This document shows, piece by piece, positions 26,334 through 35,536 of a stretch of DNA of 54,244 nucleotides. The first letter of the stretch is position 1. Each line of letters begins with the position of its first letter. The stretch lies in the NCBI GenBank assembly GCA_026991575.1, contig JALXBF010000110.1:1-54244 (forward strand), given 5' to 3'. The translations under genes and the position numbers were made by a program. Under the pieces are notes generated by a model, which searched no databases, was not told the DNA's origin, and saw only the letters and a list, made by a program, of their open reading frames with translations. The stretch comes from Planctomycetota bacterium (GTDB taxonomy: Bacteria; Planctomycetota; Planctomycetia; JALXBF01).

Positions 26334-28157
26334 ATGGTCACGATGGTATGCGACGCGTTGAGGGCGCAGTACGCGCGACGTGGCGGTGATTCGCCGCCGC
26401 GGATCCTGCTGTTCAGCTCGCCGGAAGTGCGCGACGATTGGAACGAGGGATGCTTCGAAGACGGCTTCGAGGTGCGGGTCGCCACCGACTACGAGGGGCT
26501 CGGGCGCCTGGTTGCGCAGGAAGAATTCGACGTTCTGCTCTGTGTGGGCAGTTTCGACGAGAGGACGCTTGCAGGCATCCTGCGTTACTCCCAGCAGCTA
26601 GCCGATCAGTGCTTCACGCTGCTGGTCCCGAAGGGCCGCGATTGCTCTGCACTGATTCCATCCGGCTCAGCTAACGACGGTCTGCTGGTGTTGCCGGCCG
26701 ACACAGGAATCCCCGAGGCTCGTTTCCTGTGCCAGCAGCTTGCGCGCAAGGTGCAACGCTGCAAACGTGGCGAGCAACTGGCCGGGCTCCTAGACGGTCT
26801 GGTGGCCAGTCTGGTCCATGCCCTGGAAATCCGGCAGCCTGTCGAAGTTGGCCATTCGACGCGTGTGGCCCATTATGCCCTGGCGATTGCCCACGAGCTT
26901 GGCGTGCCTGAAGAGGACCGGATCACGCTTCGGCTCGGGGCGCTGCTACACGATGTCGGCAAACTCACGCTGCCTGGGCTCGTACTGGGCAAGCCCGCCG
27001 AATTAACCGAGGAAGAGTACGCCATCGCCCGTGCCCACACCACGAGAGGCTACCGGCTGCTGTCAGGGGTTGCTGGCCTGCGCGAAGTGCGCGACATCGT
27101 GCGCTGGCACCATGAAGCCTACGACGGGTCAGGTTACCCCGATGGTTTGCGCGGCGGCCAGATCCCGCTGCTGGCACGGATCGTCGCTGTAGCCGAGACC
27201 TATGACGCCATGACTTCGCCCCGGCCGTATCAGACGCCGGTCAGCCACGAAGAGGCGCTGGCGAAGCTGACCGAGGCTGCCGGCAAGCAGTTCGACCCGG
27301 AAGTCGTGGCAGCTCTGGAACGCCTCCGTGTCCATCAGAACATCTGGAAGACGCTCGAGCGCAGCGACAACCTGCCGGTCATCTCCGCCGTGCTCACCCG
27401 GGCGCTGGAGCTGCTGTGCACGCCGCAACCGGACTTCGAAGAGCTCGCGCAGGTACTTGGCTCTGACCCCGGCTTCGTCACCCGCATCCTGCGCTACGTC
27501 AACTCGGCCCGGTTCGGGCTGCTAACCCAGGTCACCGACATTCGCCGTGCCCTGGTCGTGCTCGGCATGAGGCAGATTTATCGCATCGTCGTAGCAGCGA
27601 GCACGCGCGACGTGCTCAGTACCGACGAACTCCGCGACCTCTGGGAGCATTCGCTCACCACAGCCTTCGCCGCCGAGACAATCGCGGTCAGTGCGCCGTC
27701 GGTCCTGCCGAACGAGGCGTTTCTTGCCGGGCTTCTACACGACCTGGGCAAGGTTGTTCTCTGCCGCGCGTTCCCGTCAGCCTATCGCAAGGTCCTGGCC
27801 CTTGAGGAACACGGCGTGATGTCCTACATCGCCGAGACACTCGTCTTCGGCGCGAATCACGCCGAGGTGGGTGCGTGGTTGGCCAAGCGGTGGGACTTGC
27901 CCGATTCGATCGTCACCGCCTTGGAAAAGCATCACAGCTTCGCCGTGGCTGCCGAGCCGCTCGTTGCCGTCGTGGCTTTGGCCGACCAGGCAGCACACAC
28001 GGTAGGCAATCCGTCGCTGGCTTGGATGCCCTTCGATGGCGGCCTGCTGGAACGCTGCGAGCAGACTCCAGAGAACCTGATCCAAATCGCGCGCGAAGCG
28101 AAAGAGAACGCAACCGAGACCATCAGGTCGCTGGAAGAAGCCGACAGCGACGTCTAA
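26334..28157 (+). CDS. HD-GYP plus HDOD signalling protein with a degenerate receiver
   Basis: This 607-residue cytoplasmic signalling protein has three parts. The N-terminus (about residues 20-140) looks like a receiver domain whose phospho-acceptor Asp position is Cys (DVLLCVG), so it is probably not phosphorylated. The middle (about 160-350) is an HD-GYP domain with LLHDVGK (near 203) and HHEAYDGSGYPDGLRGGQIP (near 258-277). Both motifs are complete, predicting c-di-GMP phosphodiesterase activity. The C-terminus (about 355-590) is an HDOD domain with GLLHDLGK and W-LP...HH. HDOD domains are regulatory. Start: the ATG at 26334 has GGAG 10 bases upstream and lies after the predicted promoter; an ATG at 26280 is also in frame. 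The stop codon overlaps the stop of convergent asd. Confidence 0.82.
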   Translation: MVTMVCDALRAQYARRGGDSPPRILLFSSPEVRDDWNEGCFEDGFEVRVATDYEGLGRLVAQEEFDVLLCVGSFDERTLAGILRYSQQLADQCFTLLVPKGRDCSALIPSGSANDGLLVLPADTGIPEARFLCQQLARKVQRCKRGEQLAGLLDGLVASLVHALEIRQPVEVGHSTRVAHYALAIAHELGVPEEDRITLRLGALLHDVGKLTLPGLVLGKPAELTEEEYAIARAHTTRGYRLLSGVAGLREVRDIVRWHHEAYDGSGYPDGLRGGQIPLLARIVAVAETYDAMTSPRPYQTPVSHEEALAKLTEAAGKQFDPEVVAALERLRVHQNIWKTLERSDNLPVISAVLTRALELLCTPQPDFEELAQVLGSDPGFVTRILRYVNSARFGLLTQVTDIRRALVVLGMRQIYRIVVAASTRDVLSTDELRDLWEHSLTTAFAAETIAVSAPSVLPNEAFLAGLLHDLGKVVLCRAFPSAYRKVLALEEHGVMSYIAETLVFGANHAEVGAWLAKRWDLPDSIVTALEKHHSFAVAAEPLVAVVALADQAAHTVGNPSLAWMPFDGGLLERCEQTPENLIQIAREAKENATETIRSLEEADSDV

Positions 28158-29170
28158 CCGGCCTGCACCAGCTTCCGCGCCACCAGCTCGGCAATCTGCA
28201 CCGCGTTCGTCGCTGCGCCCTTGCGGAGGTTGTCCGCGACGCACCAGAACGCCAGGCCGTGCGGATGCGTCGGGTCCTTGCGAATGCGCCCGACCCACAC
28301 CTCATCCGTGCCGCTAACCTGAATCGGCATCGGATACTGACCGGCCTCGACGTCGTCGAACAGCCGCACGCCCGGGGCCCGCTCAAACCACTGGCGTGCC
28401 TCCCCCACGCTCACCGGCCGCTCCGTCTCCACGAACACCGCCTCCGCGTGGGCGTTGGCCACCGGTACGCGGACGCAGGTGGCGCAGACTTGGATCGTGG
28501 GATCATCGAAGATCTTCTGGGTTTCGCGCATCATCTTCAGCTCTTCGGACGTGAAGCCGGCATCGCGGAAACTGCCGACCTGCGGAATCAGATTGAATGC
28601 TAACTGGTGGGGAAATTCCTCGGCTCGGACCGCTTCGCCCCGCAGCGCCTGGTGAGCTTGGGCGAACAGCTCCTCGGCAGCCCGTTTCCCGGCACCGCTG
28701 GCCGCTTGGTACGTCGCCACCAGCACGCGCTTAACCCGGGCCCGGTCGTGCAGCGGTTTCAGCGCCACGACAAGCTGAATCGTCGAGCAGTTCGGGCTGG
28801 CAATGATCCCCTGGTGCCGTTCAATCGCTTGCGGATTCACTTCGGGCACAACGAGCGGTACGGATGGATCCATTCGGAAATAGGCCGACTCGTCGACCAC
28901 GACGGCGCCGGCTTTGACGGCCAGCGGCAGGTACTGGCCCGCGACCTCATCGGGGGTTGACGACACAACCAGGTCGACGCCGTGAAAGCTGTCCGGCGTC
29001 AGCTCCTCGACCACGTGCTGCTCCCCCCTGAACGCGACGGTGCTCCCCGCGCTGCGGCGGGAAGCGAGGAACCGCACCCGCTCGGCGGGAAAGGCGCGCT
29101 GCTCTAACAGCTGAACCATGATTCGGCCCACCGCACCGGTGGCCCCGACCACTGCAAGCGTCAAACCCAT
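28154..29170 (-). CDS. asd: Aspartate-semialdehyde dehydrogenase
   Basis: Asd reduces aspartyl phosphate to aspartate semialdehyde, the branch point for lysine/DAP, threonine and methionine. The NADP-binding loop GATGAVG (residues 9-15), the catalytic C128 in SPNCSTIQ, the ATYQAASGAGKRA segment, and the later conserved RVPV-N-HAE block are intact. The 338-residue length is standard. A GAGG lies about 8 bases before the ATG. It supplies the pathway that thrC and dapB (8-10 kb) continue but is not in their operon. Its TAG stop and the TAA of the convergent signalling gene share bases within CTAA at 28154-28157. Confidence 0.95.
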   Translation of the reverse strand: MGLTLAVVGATGAVGRIMVQLLEQRAFPAERVRFLASRRSAGSTVAFRGEQHVVEELTPDSFHGVDLVVSSTPDEVAGQYLPLAVKAGAVVVDESAYFRMDPSVPLVVPEVNPQAIERHQGIIASPNCSTIQLVVALKPLHDRARVKRVLVATYQAASGAGKRAAEELFAQAHQALRGEAVRAEEFPHQLAFNLIPQVGSFRDAGFTSEELKMMRETQKIFDDPTIQVCATCVRVPVANAHAEAVFVETERPVSVGEARQWFERAPGVRLFDDVEAGQYPMPIQVSGTDEVWVGRIRKDPTHPHGLAFWCVADNLRKGAATNAVQIAELVARKLVQAG

Positions 29171-29330
29171 CGGCGTTCCTCTCCAGACAAGCGCGTCAGC
29201 CTGCCAGCCCGGTTTGTTTCATCCTATTGGGGCCGGACAGCCACACCGGCGCATGCACGGCTACCGCACTGGCGGGCTGTAAAATTGGTGAGTTTTGCCA
29301 CGGCGAGCGGACTCATCGAGGTATCTGGGG

Positions 29331-30758
29331 ATGGAGCTACCACGTACGGTCGGCGAACTGCGCGCCAGCGGCTATCGGGTTCTCAGCGTCAAAGATGAGC
29401 TGCGCAAGAACCTGATCCGCAAGATGCGCAGCGGGGAGGTGCTGTTCCCCGGGATTCTCGGCTACGACGAGACCGTCATCCCCCAGATCCAGAATGCGAT
29501 CCTCGCCCGCCACGACATGCTTTTCTTAGGCCTGCGGGGCCAGGCCAAGACGCGCATCATCCGCATGCTCGTGAACCTGCTCGACGAGCGGATCCCCATC
29601 GTGGCCGGTTCGGAAGTGAACGATAACCCGTTCGCCCCCATCTCCAAGTACGCCCGTGAGCGGCTTGAACGCGAAGGTGACCGCTGCCCGGTGGAGTGGA
29701 TCGGCCGAGAGCGCCGCTATGGCGAGAAGCTGGCCACGCCCGACGTAACCATTGCCGATCTGATCGGCGAGGTTGACCTGGTCAAACATGCCGAAGGCCG
29801 TTACCTGTCCGATGAGACCATCATGCACTTCGGGCTCATCCCCAGAACGAATCGCGGCATCTTCTGCATCAATGAACTGCCCGACCTCAGCCCGAAGATT
29901 CAGGTGGGATTGTTTAACGTGCTGGAAGAGCGCGACATTCAAATCCGGGGCTTCCCAGTCCGGCTGCCCCTGGACCTGCTCATGGTCTTCTCGGCCAACC
30001 CGGAAGACTACACGAACCGGGGGCGGATCGTGACGCCCCTGAAGGATCGCATCGGCTCGGTCATCCGCACCCATTACCCGCCTGATCGGGCCACCGCCAT
30101 CCAGATCACCGACCAGCAAGCCTGGAGTGATCGAGGTGAAGAGCTCCGGGTAGAAGTGCCCTACTTCATGAAGGAAGTCCTCGAAGAGGCCGTTGCGCTG
30201 GCCCGCCAGAGCAGTCACGTCAATCAGGCTTCGGGCGTTAGTGTCCGCATGTCGATCGCCAACCGAGAAATCGCCATCTCCAATGCTGAACGGCGCGCCA
30301 TCTTGCTTGGGATTCCGGTGACCGTGGTCCGCTGTTCGGACCTGAGCCATGTGATCGCTAGCTCGCGGGGCAAGATCGAGCTGACGCTCGGCGGCGAAGA
30401 AGGCCAAGAGGATCGGCTGCTGCAGCGGCTGTTCGCGGAGGCAGTCAAACGGGTGTTCGCCCAGTACTGGAAGCCCGATGACTGGAACCCGGTGGTGGCC
30501 TGGTTCAGCGGCCTGAACGTCTTCGAGACCGGGGATCTCCTGCCCGCATCCCGCTACCTGGAACAGGCGAGCCAGATACCGAGGTTCATTGCCAAGATCG
30601 ACGAAGCCGCCGAGAAACTGGCCGGCAATATGCTGGGCAGCGGTTATGATGCCGAGGTGTACGCAAGCCTGATCGAGTTCGTGCTCGAGGGGCTGCACGT
30701 GCATAATCGACTGAACAAGTCGATAGCAGGCAGTTCGGTCCGCTTCCGGGCAGCGTAA
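29331..30758 (+). CDS. MoxR/Mg-chelatase-like AAA+ ATPase
   Basis: This 475-residue AAA+ ATPase resembles the helix-2-insert clade that includes MoxR and magnesium-chelatase ChlI. Walker A is GLRGQAKT (67-74), with Ala where most P-loops have Gly, as in MoxR proteins. The Walker B strand reads GIFCINEL (about 176-183), so Asn181 replaces the usual Asp while Glu182 remains. Sensor 1 is SANPEDY (221-227) and an Arg lies in PLKDRIG (236-242). An insertion at about 95-160 separates Walker A and B. It is followed 22 bases later by a VWA-protein gene, the pairing expected of MoxR/VWA chaperone or metal-insertion systems; no chelatase large subunit is present. ATG at 29331 is preferred to a TTG at 29295. 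Confidence 0.8.
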   Translation: MELPRTVGELRASGYRVLSVKDELRKNLIRKMRSGEVLFPGILGYDETVIPQIQNAILARHDMLFLGLRGQAKTRIIRMLVNLLDERIPIVAGSEVNDNPFAPISKYARERLEREGDRCPVEWIGRERRYGEKLATPDVTIADLIGEVDLVKHAEGRYLSDETIMHFGLIPRTNRGIFCINELPDLSPKIQVGLFNVLEERDIQIRGFPVRLPLDLLMVFSANPEDYTNRGRIVTPLKDRIGSVIRTHYPPDRATAIQITDQQAWSDRGEELRVEVPYFMKEVLEEAVALARQSSHVNQASGVSVRMSIANREIAISNAERRAILLGIPVTVVRCSDLSHVIASSRGKIELTLGGEEGQEDRLLQRLFAEAVKRVFAQYWKPDDWNPVVAWFSGLNVFETGDLLPASRYLEQASQIPRFIAKIDEAAEKLAGNMLGSGYDAEVYASLIEFVLEGLHVHNRLNKSIAGSSVRFRAA

Positions 30759-30780
30759 CGGTCAACGGGACGGAAAGCTC

Positions 30781-31920
30781 ATGCCGCGGTTCTGCTATAG
30801 CGAGTGGGACGGCAGCCAGCAGTTCGAGGGGCTGGAGGCCGAGCGGCTCTACGACACGCTCAGCGACTTCATGCTCGAGTATGGCGAGCAAGTGCTGCGT
30901 CAGATCGACGAGCCCCAGGACGACGACCTCTCCGAGATGCTCCGACTCTTGCTGGACGAGGGGCTGCTGGAGCGTGACGAGCAGGGCCGGCTGGTGCCCA
31001 CGCCGAAGGGCCTGAAGCGCACGGAGCGCCGGGCATTGGAGCAGCTGTTCCAGCAAGCACAACGGGGTGCGGCCGGTCAGCACGCAACCGACCTGCGCGG
31101 CCCTGGCGAGGTCCTTCACGACGAAACCAGACCGTACCGGTACGGCGACCCGCTGGCCAACCTTAATCTGAGCGAAACGATCAGGAACGCCGTGCTCCGC
31201 CAGGGCACCGGCACTCCGATCCGCCTTCATCCTGACGACTTCGTCGTCTATGACACGGAGTACCGGGCGCGAAGCGCGACGGTGGTCCTGGTGGACATGT
31301 CCGGCTCAATGGGCCGGTTTGGGAAGTTCTTCCATGCAAAGAAGGTTGCGCTCGCGCTTCAGGCACTGGTGCGTGCGGCCTACCCCGGCGATACGATCGA
31401 ATTCGTCGGCTTCTACTCGTACGCCACCCGACTCGGTCCGCGTGAGCTTCTCCTCGCCACGCCCAAGCCGGTTTCGCTCTGGACCGACCGGGTCTTCCTG
31501 CGTATCGATCTGGACCGACCGCCCGGATTTGTCCCGGAACATTTCACCAACATCCAGGCCGGGCTGCGGATCGCCCGCGGCCTGCTGCGGCGCAGCGGTG
31601 CCCAGAACCGCCAGGTTATCCTGATCACCGACGGCGAACCAACCGCGCACCTTGAAGGCCGTGACTTGCTGCTGATCTACCCTCCGTCACGCCGCACGCT
31701 GCAACACACGCTGGCCGAGGCGCGTCGCTGCGTCGCGGAGGGTATCAAGATCTCGACCTTTGCCCTCGTCGACGACTACCTGTACTTCGAACTGGCCAAC
31801 TTTGTGCGTCAGCTTGCTCAGCTGACCCGCGGCGTGGCCGTGCACTGCTCAGCCCGTGAGTTGGGCAGGCTGGTCTTGGAAAGTTTCGAGCGCGGCCGCT
31901 ACCGCCGCCGCGCCCTGTGA
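30781..31920 (+). CDS. VWA-domain protein, partner of the AAA+ ATPase
   Basis: This cytoplasmic protein of 379 aa has no signal peptide. The N-terminal half (residues 1-150) is acidic and helical. The C-terminal von Willebrand factor A domain (about 163-375) has an intact metal site: DMSGS (172-176), a conserved Thr in the later HFTNIQAGL segment and an ITDGEPTAH motif. VWA proteins of this layout bind metal-bridged partners and are usually encoded beside a MoxR-type ATPase, as here (22-base gap). The two probably act together as an assembly or metal-insertion machine; the client is unknown. The 3' end overlaps the convergent glycosyltransferase gene by 22 bases. Confidence 0.8.
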   Translation: MPRFCYSEWDGSQQFEGLEAERLYDTLSDFMLEYGEQVLRQIDEPQDDDLSEMLRLLLDEGLLERDEQGRLVPTPKGLKRTERRALEQLFQQAQRGAAGQHATDLRGPGEVLHDETRPYRYGDPLANLNLSETIRNAVLRQGTGTPIRLHPDDFVVYDTEYRARSATVVLVDMSGSMGRFGKFFHAKKVALALQALVRAAYPGDTIEFVGFYSYATRLGPRELLLATPKPVSLWTDRVFLRIDLDRPPGFVPEHFTNIQAGLRIARGLLRRSGAQNRQVILITDGEPTAHLEGRDLLLIYPPSRRTLQHTLAEARRCVAEGIKISTFALVDDYLYFELANFVRQLAQLTRGVAVHCSARELGRLVLESFERGRYRRRAL

Positions 31921-33254
31921 ACCGACGGGCCGGCGGTCGTCGCCGCGGCCGCAGGGTTCCGGGTCCCCTCCTGTTCCAACAACCGCTCGTAGAACGCTCG
32001 GATCTGACTGGTCATCCGGTGATGATCGAAACGGGCCCTCAGAGCCTCTGCGTCAGCTGCTCCCATCCGCCGGCGCAACTCCGGCGCACGCGCCAGCCGA
32101 ATGAGGCGATCCGCTAGCTCGTCAGCGTCCCGCGGTCGCACCAGGAAGCCCGATCGACCGTCCTCGATCACTTCCCAGGCACCGTCGAGGCGGAAGCAGA
32201 CCACGGGCTTCCCGGCCAGCTTCGCCTGTGCCAGCACGCGGGCCAGCCCCTCACGGAGGCTGCAATGGACCACGATGTCCATGGCCTGCAGGTAGACGGG
32301 AATGTCCGCGGGGGGAACAAGACCGGCGAACACGAACCGGTCCGCCACGCCCAACTCTGCCACAGTCCGCCGCAACTGGTCGCGCAGGATGCCATCTCCG
32401 ACGAACAAGAACTTCACATTGGGCACTTCTGCTACCACGCGCGGGGCAGCCGCCAGCACAAACTCATGGCCCTTCAGGTGGAAGAGCCGTGCGACTTTGC
32501 CGATGACAACCTCGTCCGGTCGGATCCCCAGCCGCTCGCGCAGGGCCGCCGCCTCCGGGCGGTCACGCACGAACTCGTCCACCTCCATCCCGCTGTAGAT
32601 CACCTCGAATCGCTCCGGCACCCCGATGCCATGGCTGAGGTACAGGTCGCGCATGGCGTGTGAAACGGCAATCAACCCATCGCACCGGCGTGCTGCCATC
32701 CGTTCCGCCCATCGGTAGAACAAGTTGCGCCAAGGCCGCTCAAACGGATGAAACGGTGACCCATGCACCGTATGGACCACGGCCGGCACGCCGGCCGCGT
32801 CCGCCGCCAGGCGCCCAAGAATGCCCGCCTTTGAGCTATGCGTATGCACCACATCTGGCTGCCACTGGCGGATCAGCGCCAACAGTCGCCGGTACGCCAG
32901 CACGTCCCGGGCCGGGTGAATCGCGCGCTGAAGCTCATCAACGACAACACATGGTGTGCCGCGCTGCTGGACGCGGTCGAAAAGGTCCCCCTCTGGACCA
33001 GGTGCGGGACCGGTCACCAGCAGAACCGTGTCGCCGAAATCGCGGATCAGGTCCTCAACGGTTAGAAGCGTGTTCTCCTGAGCCCCGCCGATGATCAGCC
33101 GCGTGATGATGTGCATCACGCGTAGCGGCCGCGTCTGCCACGATCGGCCGCTGGTAGCCTTACGAGTCCCCGGACCACTTCGGACAGACGGCAGCTTGTC
33201 GTTCGGGCTAGCCGGGCACATCGGCGGCGAGCCAGCCGGTGGGAAGTCCTTCAT
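31899..33254 (-). CDS. GT4-family glycosyltransferase
   Basis: This GT-B fold glycosyltransferase likely builds cell-surface polysaccharide from a nucleotide sugar. The N-terminal Rossmann half starts at RVMHIITRLIIGGAQEN (about residues 46-62). The C-terminal donor-binding half has GKVARLFHLKGHEF, FVGDG and the EX7E region. There the pattern is EGLARVLAQ, so the second Glu is Gln. A Pro/Ser/Lys-rich N-terminal extension of about 45 residues may not be real: ATG codons at 33221 and 33116 are alternatives, and the latter removes it. The 5' end lies inside truA (47 bases) and the 3' end overlaps the convergent VWA gene by 22 bases. Acceptor and sugar are unknown. Confidence 0.85.
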   Translation of the reverse strand: MKDFPPAGSPPMCPASPNDKLPSVRSGPGTRKATSGRSWQTRPLRVMHIITRLIIGGAQENTLLTVEDLIRDFGDTVLLVTGPAPGPEGDLFDRVQQRGTPCVVVDELQRAIHPARDVLAYRRLLALIRQWQPDVVHTHSSKAGILGRLAADAAGVPAVVHTVHGSPFHPFERPWRNLFYRWAERMAARRCDGLIAVSHAMRDLYLSHGIGVPERFEVIYSGMEVDEFVRDRPEAAALRERLGIRPDEVVIGKVARLFHLKGHEFVLAAAPRVVAEVPNVKFLFVGDGILRDQLRRTVAELGVADRFVFAGLVPPADIPVYLQAMDIVVHCSLREGLARVLAQAKLAGKPVVCFRLDGAWEVIEDGRSGFLVRPRDADELADRLIRLARAPELRRRMGAADAEALRARFDHHRMTSQIRAFYERLLEQEGTRNPAAAATTAGPSVHRARRR

Positions 33255-34095
33255 ACCAGACCTTCACCAGGTACAACCCCTCCGCGGGCGCCGTCGGACC
33301 GGCGCGCGGCCGCTGGCGTGAGGCAAGGATCTCACCAACCCGCTCACTCGGCCAGAAGCCACGGCCCACGTTGTACAGCGTGCCCGCGATTGCTCGGACC
33401 ATGTTGTACAGGAACCCGTCGGCAGCAACCTCCACATAGACCAGATCGCCGCCGGCTGCATCGGCGTCTACCTCCAGGAGATCCCGATGCCAGAGCCAAC
33501 GGGCATCGGCCCGAGCGACGTGGCACCGATAGATGCTACGGACCGTGCTGGCCCGAGGCGCGCCGGCTGTCTGAAAGGCACGAAAATCGTGCCGACCGAC
33601 TAGCTGGCTCGCACCGGCCTGCATCGCGGCCACGTCCAGCCGATAGATGGATCGTGCCGTGTACCGTCGCAGGTGGGGCAGCGGCACCGGGGCATCGCAG
33701 AAGACGTATCGGTACAGCTTGGCGCGGGCATCGTAGGTCGCATGGAAGGCCAGAGGCGCCTCGCGAACGGAAAGCACGCGCAGGTCCGCCGGCAGTGTGG
33801 CGTTCAGTGCCCGCAAGAACGTCGTCACCGACCGACGGCTCGCCGTGCGGAAGTTTGCCACCTGGCCTAACGCGTGCACGCCCGCATCGGTCCGACCGCT
33901 TGCCAGAAGCGCTACACGGTGTCCCACCAACGGCTCCAGCGCCTGCTCCAGCACTTGCTGGACCGTACGCCGCCCTGGCTGGCGCTGCCAGCCGGCAAAC
34001 TCGCTGCCGTCGTAGGCAAGCTCAAGCACAATGTTCCGCAACTGCGCCACCGCAGCCGTCGCCTCCTCCCGGTTCGATTGATCCCCACCACGCAC
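33208..34095 (-). CDS. truA: tRNA pseudouridine(38-40) synthase
   Basis: TruA makes pseudouridine in the tRNA anticodon stem-loop. The catalytic motif GRTDAGVHA (about residues 67-75 from the first start, Asp70) is intact. So are LAYDGSEFAGWQRQP near the N-terminus, the FHATYDARAKLYRY segment and the C-terminal YNMVRAIAGTLYNVGRG motif. The 295-residue frame begins with GTG at 34095; a GTG at 34050, downstream of a GGAGGAGG, would give a more usual length near 280. The gene is divergent from leuC and its 3' end overlaps the glycosyltransferase start. Confidence 0.93.
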   Translation of the reverse strand: MRGGDQSNREEATAAVAQLRNIVLELAYDGSEFAGWQRQPGRRTVQQVLEQALEPLVGHRVALLASGRTDAGVHALGQVANFRTASRRSVTTFLRALNATLPADLRVLSVREAPLAFHATYDARAKLYRYVFCDAPVPLPHLRRYTARSIYRLDVAAMQAGASQLVGRHDFRAFQTAGAPRASTVRSIYRCHVARADARWLWHRDLLEVDADAAGGDLVYVEVAADGFLYNMVRAIAGTLYNVGRGFWPSERVGEILASRQRPRAGPTAPAEGLYLVKVWYEGLPTGWLAADVPG

Positions 34096-34159
34096 AGCCG
34101 CCGCCCGCGTGACTCATAAGATTACTCCGAACCCGGACCAGCAAACCGAGAATTCAGCC

Positions 34160-35536
34160 ATGGGCATGACGATCACGGAAAAGATTCTGGCGCGTGCGTC
34201 TGGAAAGCCGGCCGTGCAGCCCGGCGAGAACGTCTGGGTCAACGTCGATGTGCTCATGACCCATGACGTCTGTGGCCCGGGAACGATTGGCGTCTTCAAG
34301 CAACACTTCGGTCCGGATGCACGCGTCTGGGACCGCACGAAGGTCGTGATCATCCCGGATCACTACATCTTCACCCGGGATGAGAAGGCACGGCGCAACA
34401 TCGAGATTCTCCGTGAGTTCGTGCGCGAACAGCAACTGCCCTACTACTACGACGTCGGCACGGAACGGTACAAGGGCGTCTGCCACATCGCCCTGCCCGA
34501 AGAGGGCCACACGCGGCCTGGAGAGGTACTGCTCGGCACTGACAGTCACACGTGCACCGCCGGCGCCTTTGGCGAATTCGCCACGGGGATCGGAAACACA
34601 GACGCCGGCTTTGTGCTGGGCACCGGCAAGCTATGGCTGAAGGTGCCGCCCACACTACGGTTCATTTTCACGGGCGACCCGCCGGCCTGGCTGATGGCCA
34701 AGGACCTGATCCTGGCCGTCATTGGACGCATCGGTTGCGACGGTGCAACCTACATGGCAATGGAATTTACTGGTGAGGCCGTCTTCGGCCTCGGCAAGAT
34801 CGCCGCGGAATTCGCCGGCCAGCCGATCAGCGACCGTCCGGTAGGGTTCTCACCAGCCATTGAGGAACGGATGACGCTGTGCAACATGGTGATCGAGGCA
34901 GGCGGTAAGAACGGCGTCATTGCACCGGACGAGGTCACCGAGCAGTTTGTACGGGAGCGAACCCAGGCAGCCGGCACGCGCACCGATTTCGAACCGGTTC
35001 ACAACGATCCCGACGCACGCTTCGCAGCTGAGTACCGTTTCGATGTCCGCACCCTGGAGCCGATGGTCGCACGGCCTCACTCCCCGGAGCATGCCGTGCC
35101 CGTCTCGGACGCGGTCGGCGAACCGCTGGACCGAGCCTACATCGGCTCGTGCACGGGCGGTAAGGTGCTGGATCTGATAGCCGCGGCAAAGGTGCTGCGT
35201 GGACGATCCGTGGCGATTCCGACGTTCATCGTGCCGGCAACGACGGAAATCGAACGTGCTATGGACCGGATCCGTCTCAACGGCCAGACACTGCGTGAGA
35301 TCTTTGAGTCGTCTGGCTGCATCATCGGTCCTCCTTCATGCGGCGCCTGCCTGGGAGGGCCGCTGGATACGCTCGGGCGGCTGAACGAACCGCTGCGGTG
35401 TATCTCCAGTACGAACCGCAACTTCCCAGGGCGGATGGGACACAAGGAAGCCCAGGTCTTCCTGGCCAGCCCGCTGACGGTGGCCGCTTCGGCCGTTGCC
35501 GGTCGGATCGCCGATCCTCGCGACGTGCTGAACTAG
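34160..35536 (+). CDS. leuC: 3-isopropylmalate dehydratase large subunit
   Basis: This [4Fe-4S] hydro-lyase subunit interconverts 2- and 3-isopropylmalate in leucine synthesis. The 458-residue protein has the aconitase signatures: GTDSHTCTAGAFG, a cysteine in GSCTGGK, and the pair in PSCGACLGG that completes the cluster. It resembles the archaeal/thermophile-type LeuC/HacA branch more than the E. coli type; homoaconitase is a possible alternative, but the small subunit argues for LeuC. ATG at 34160 (followed by another ATG at 34166) is preferred to one at 34109. leuD follows after 104 bases, so the pair likely forms an operon. Confidence 0.88.
   Translation: MGMTITEKILARASGKPAVQPGENVWVNVDVLMTHDVCGPGTIGVFKQHFGPDARVWDRTKVVIIPDHYIFTRDEKARRNIEILREFVREQQLPYYYDVGTERYKGVCHIALPEEGHTRPGEVLLGTDSHTCTAGAFGEFATGIGNTDAGFVLGTGKLWLKVPPTLRFIFTGDPPAWLMAKDLILAVIGRIGCDGATYMAMEFTGEAVFGLGKIAAEFAGQPISDRPVGFSPAIEERMTLCNMVIEAGGKNGVIAPDEVTEQFVRERTQAAGTRTDFEPVHNDPDARFAAEYRFDVRTLEPMVARPHSPEHAVPVSDAVGEPLDRAYIGSCTGGKVLDLIAAAKVLRGRSVAIPTFIVPATTEIERAMDRIRLNGQTLREIFESSGCIIGPPSCGACLGGPLDTLGRLNEPLRCISSTNRNFPGRMGHKEAQVFLASPLTVAASAVAGRIADPRDVLN

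Noticed and set aside
29526-30704. Minus-strand open frame of 392 codons
   Set aside because: Antisense to the AAA+ ATPase, which has clear motifs.
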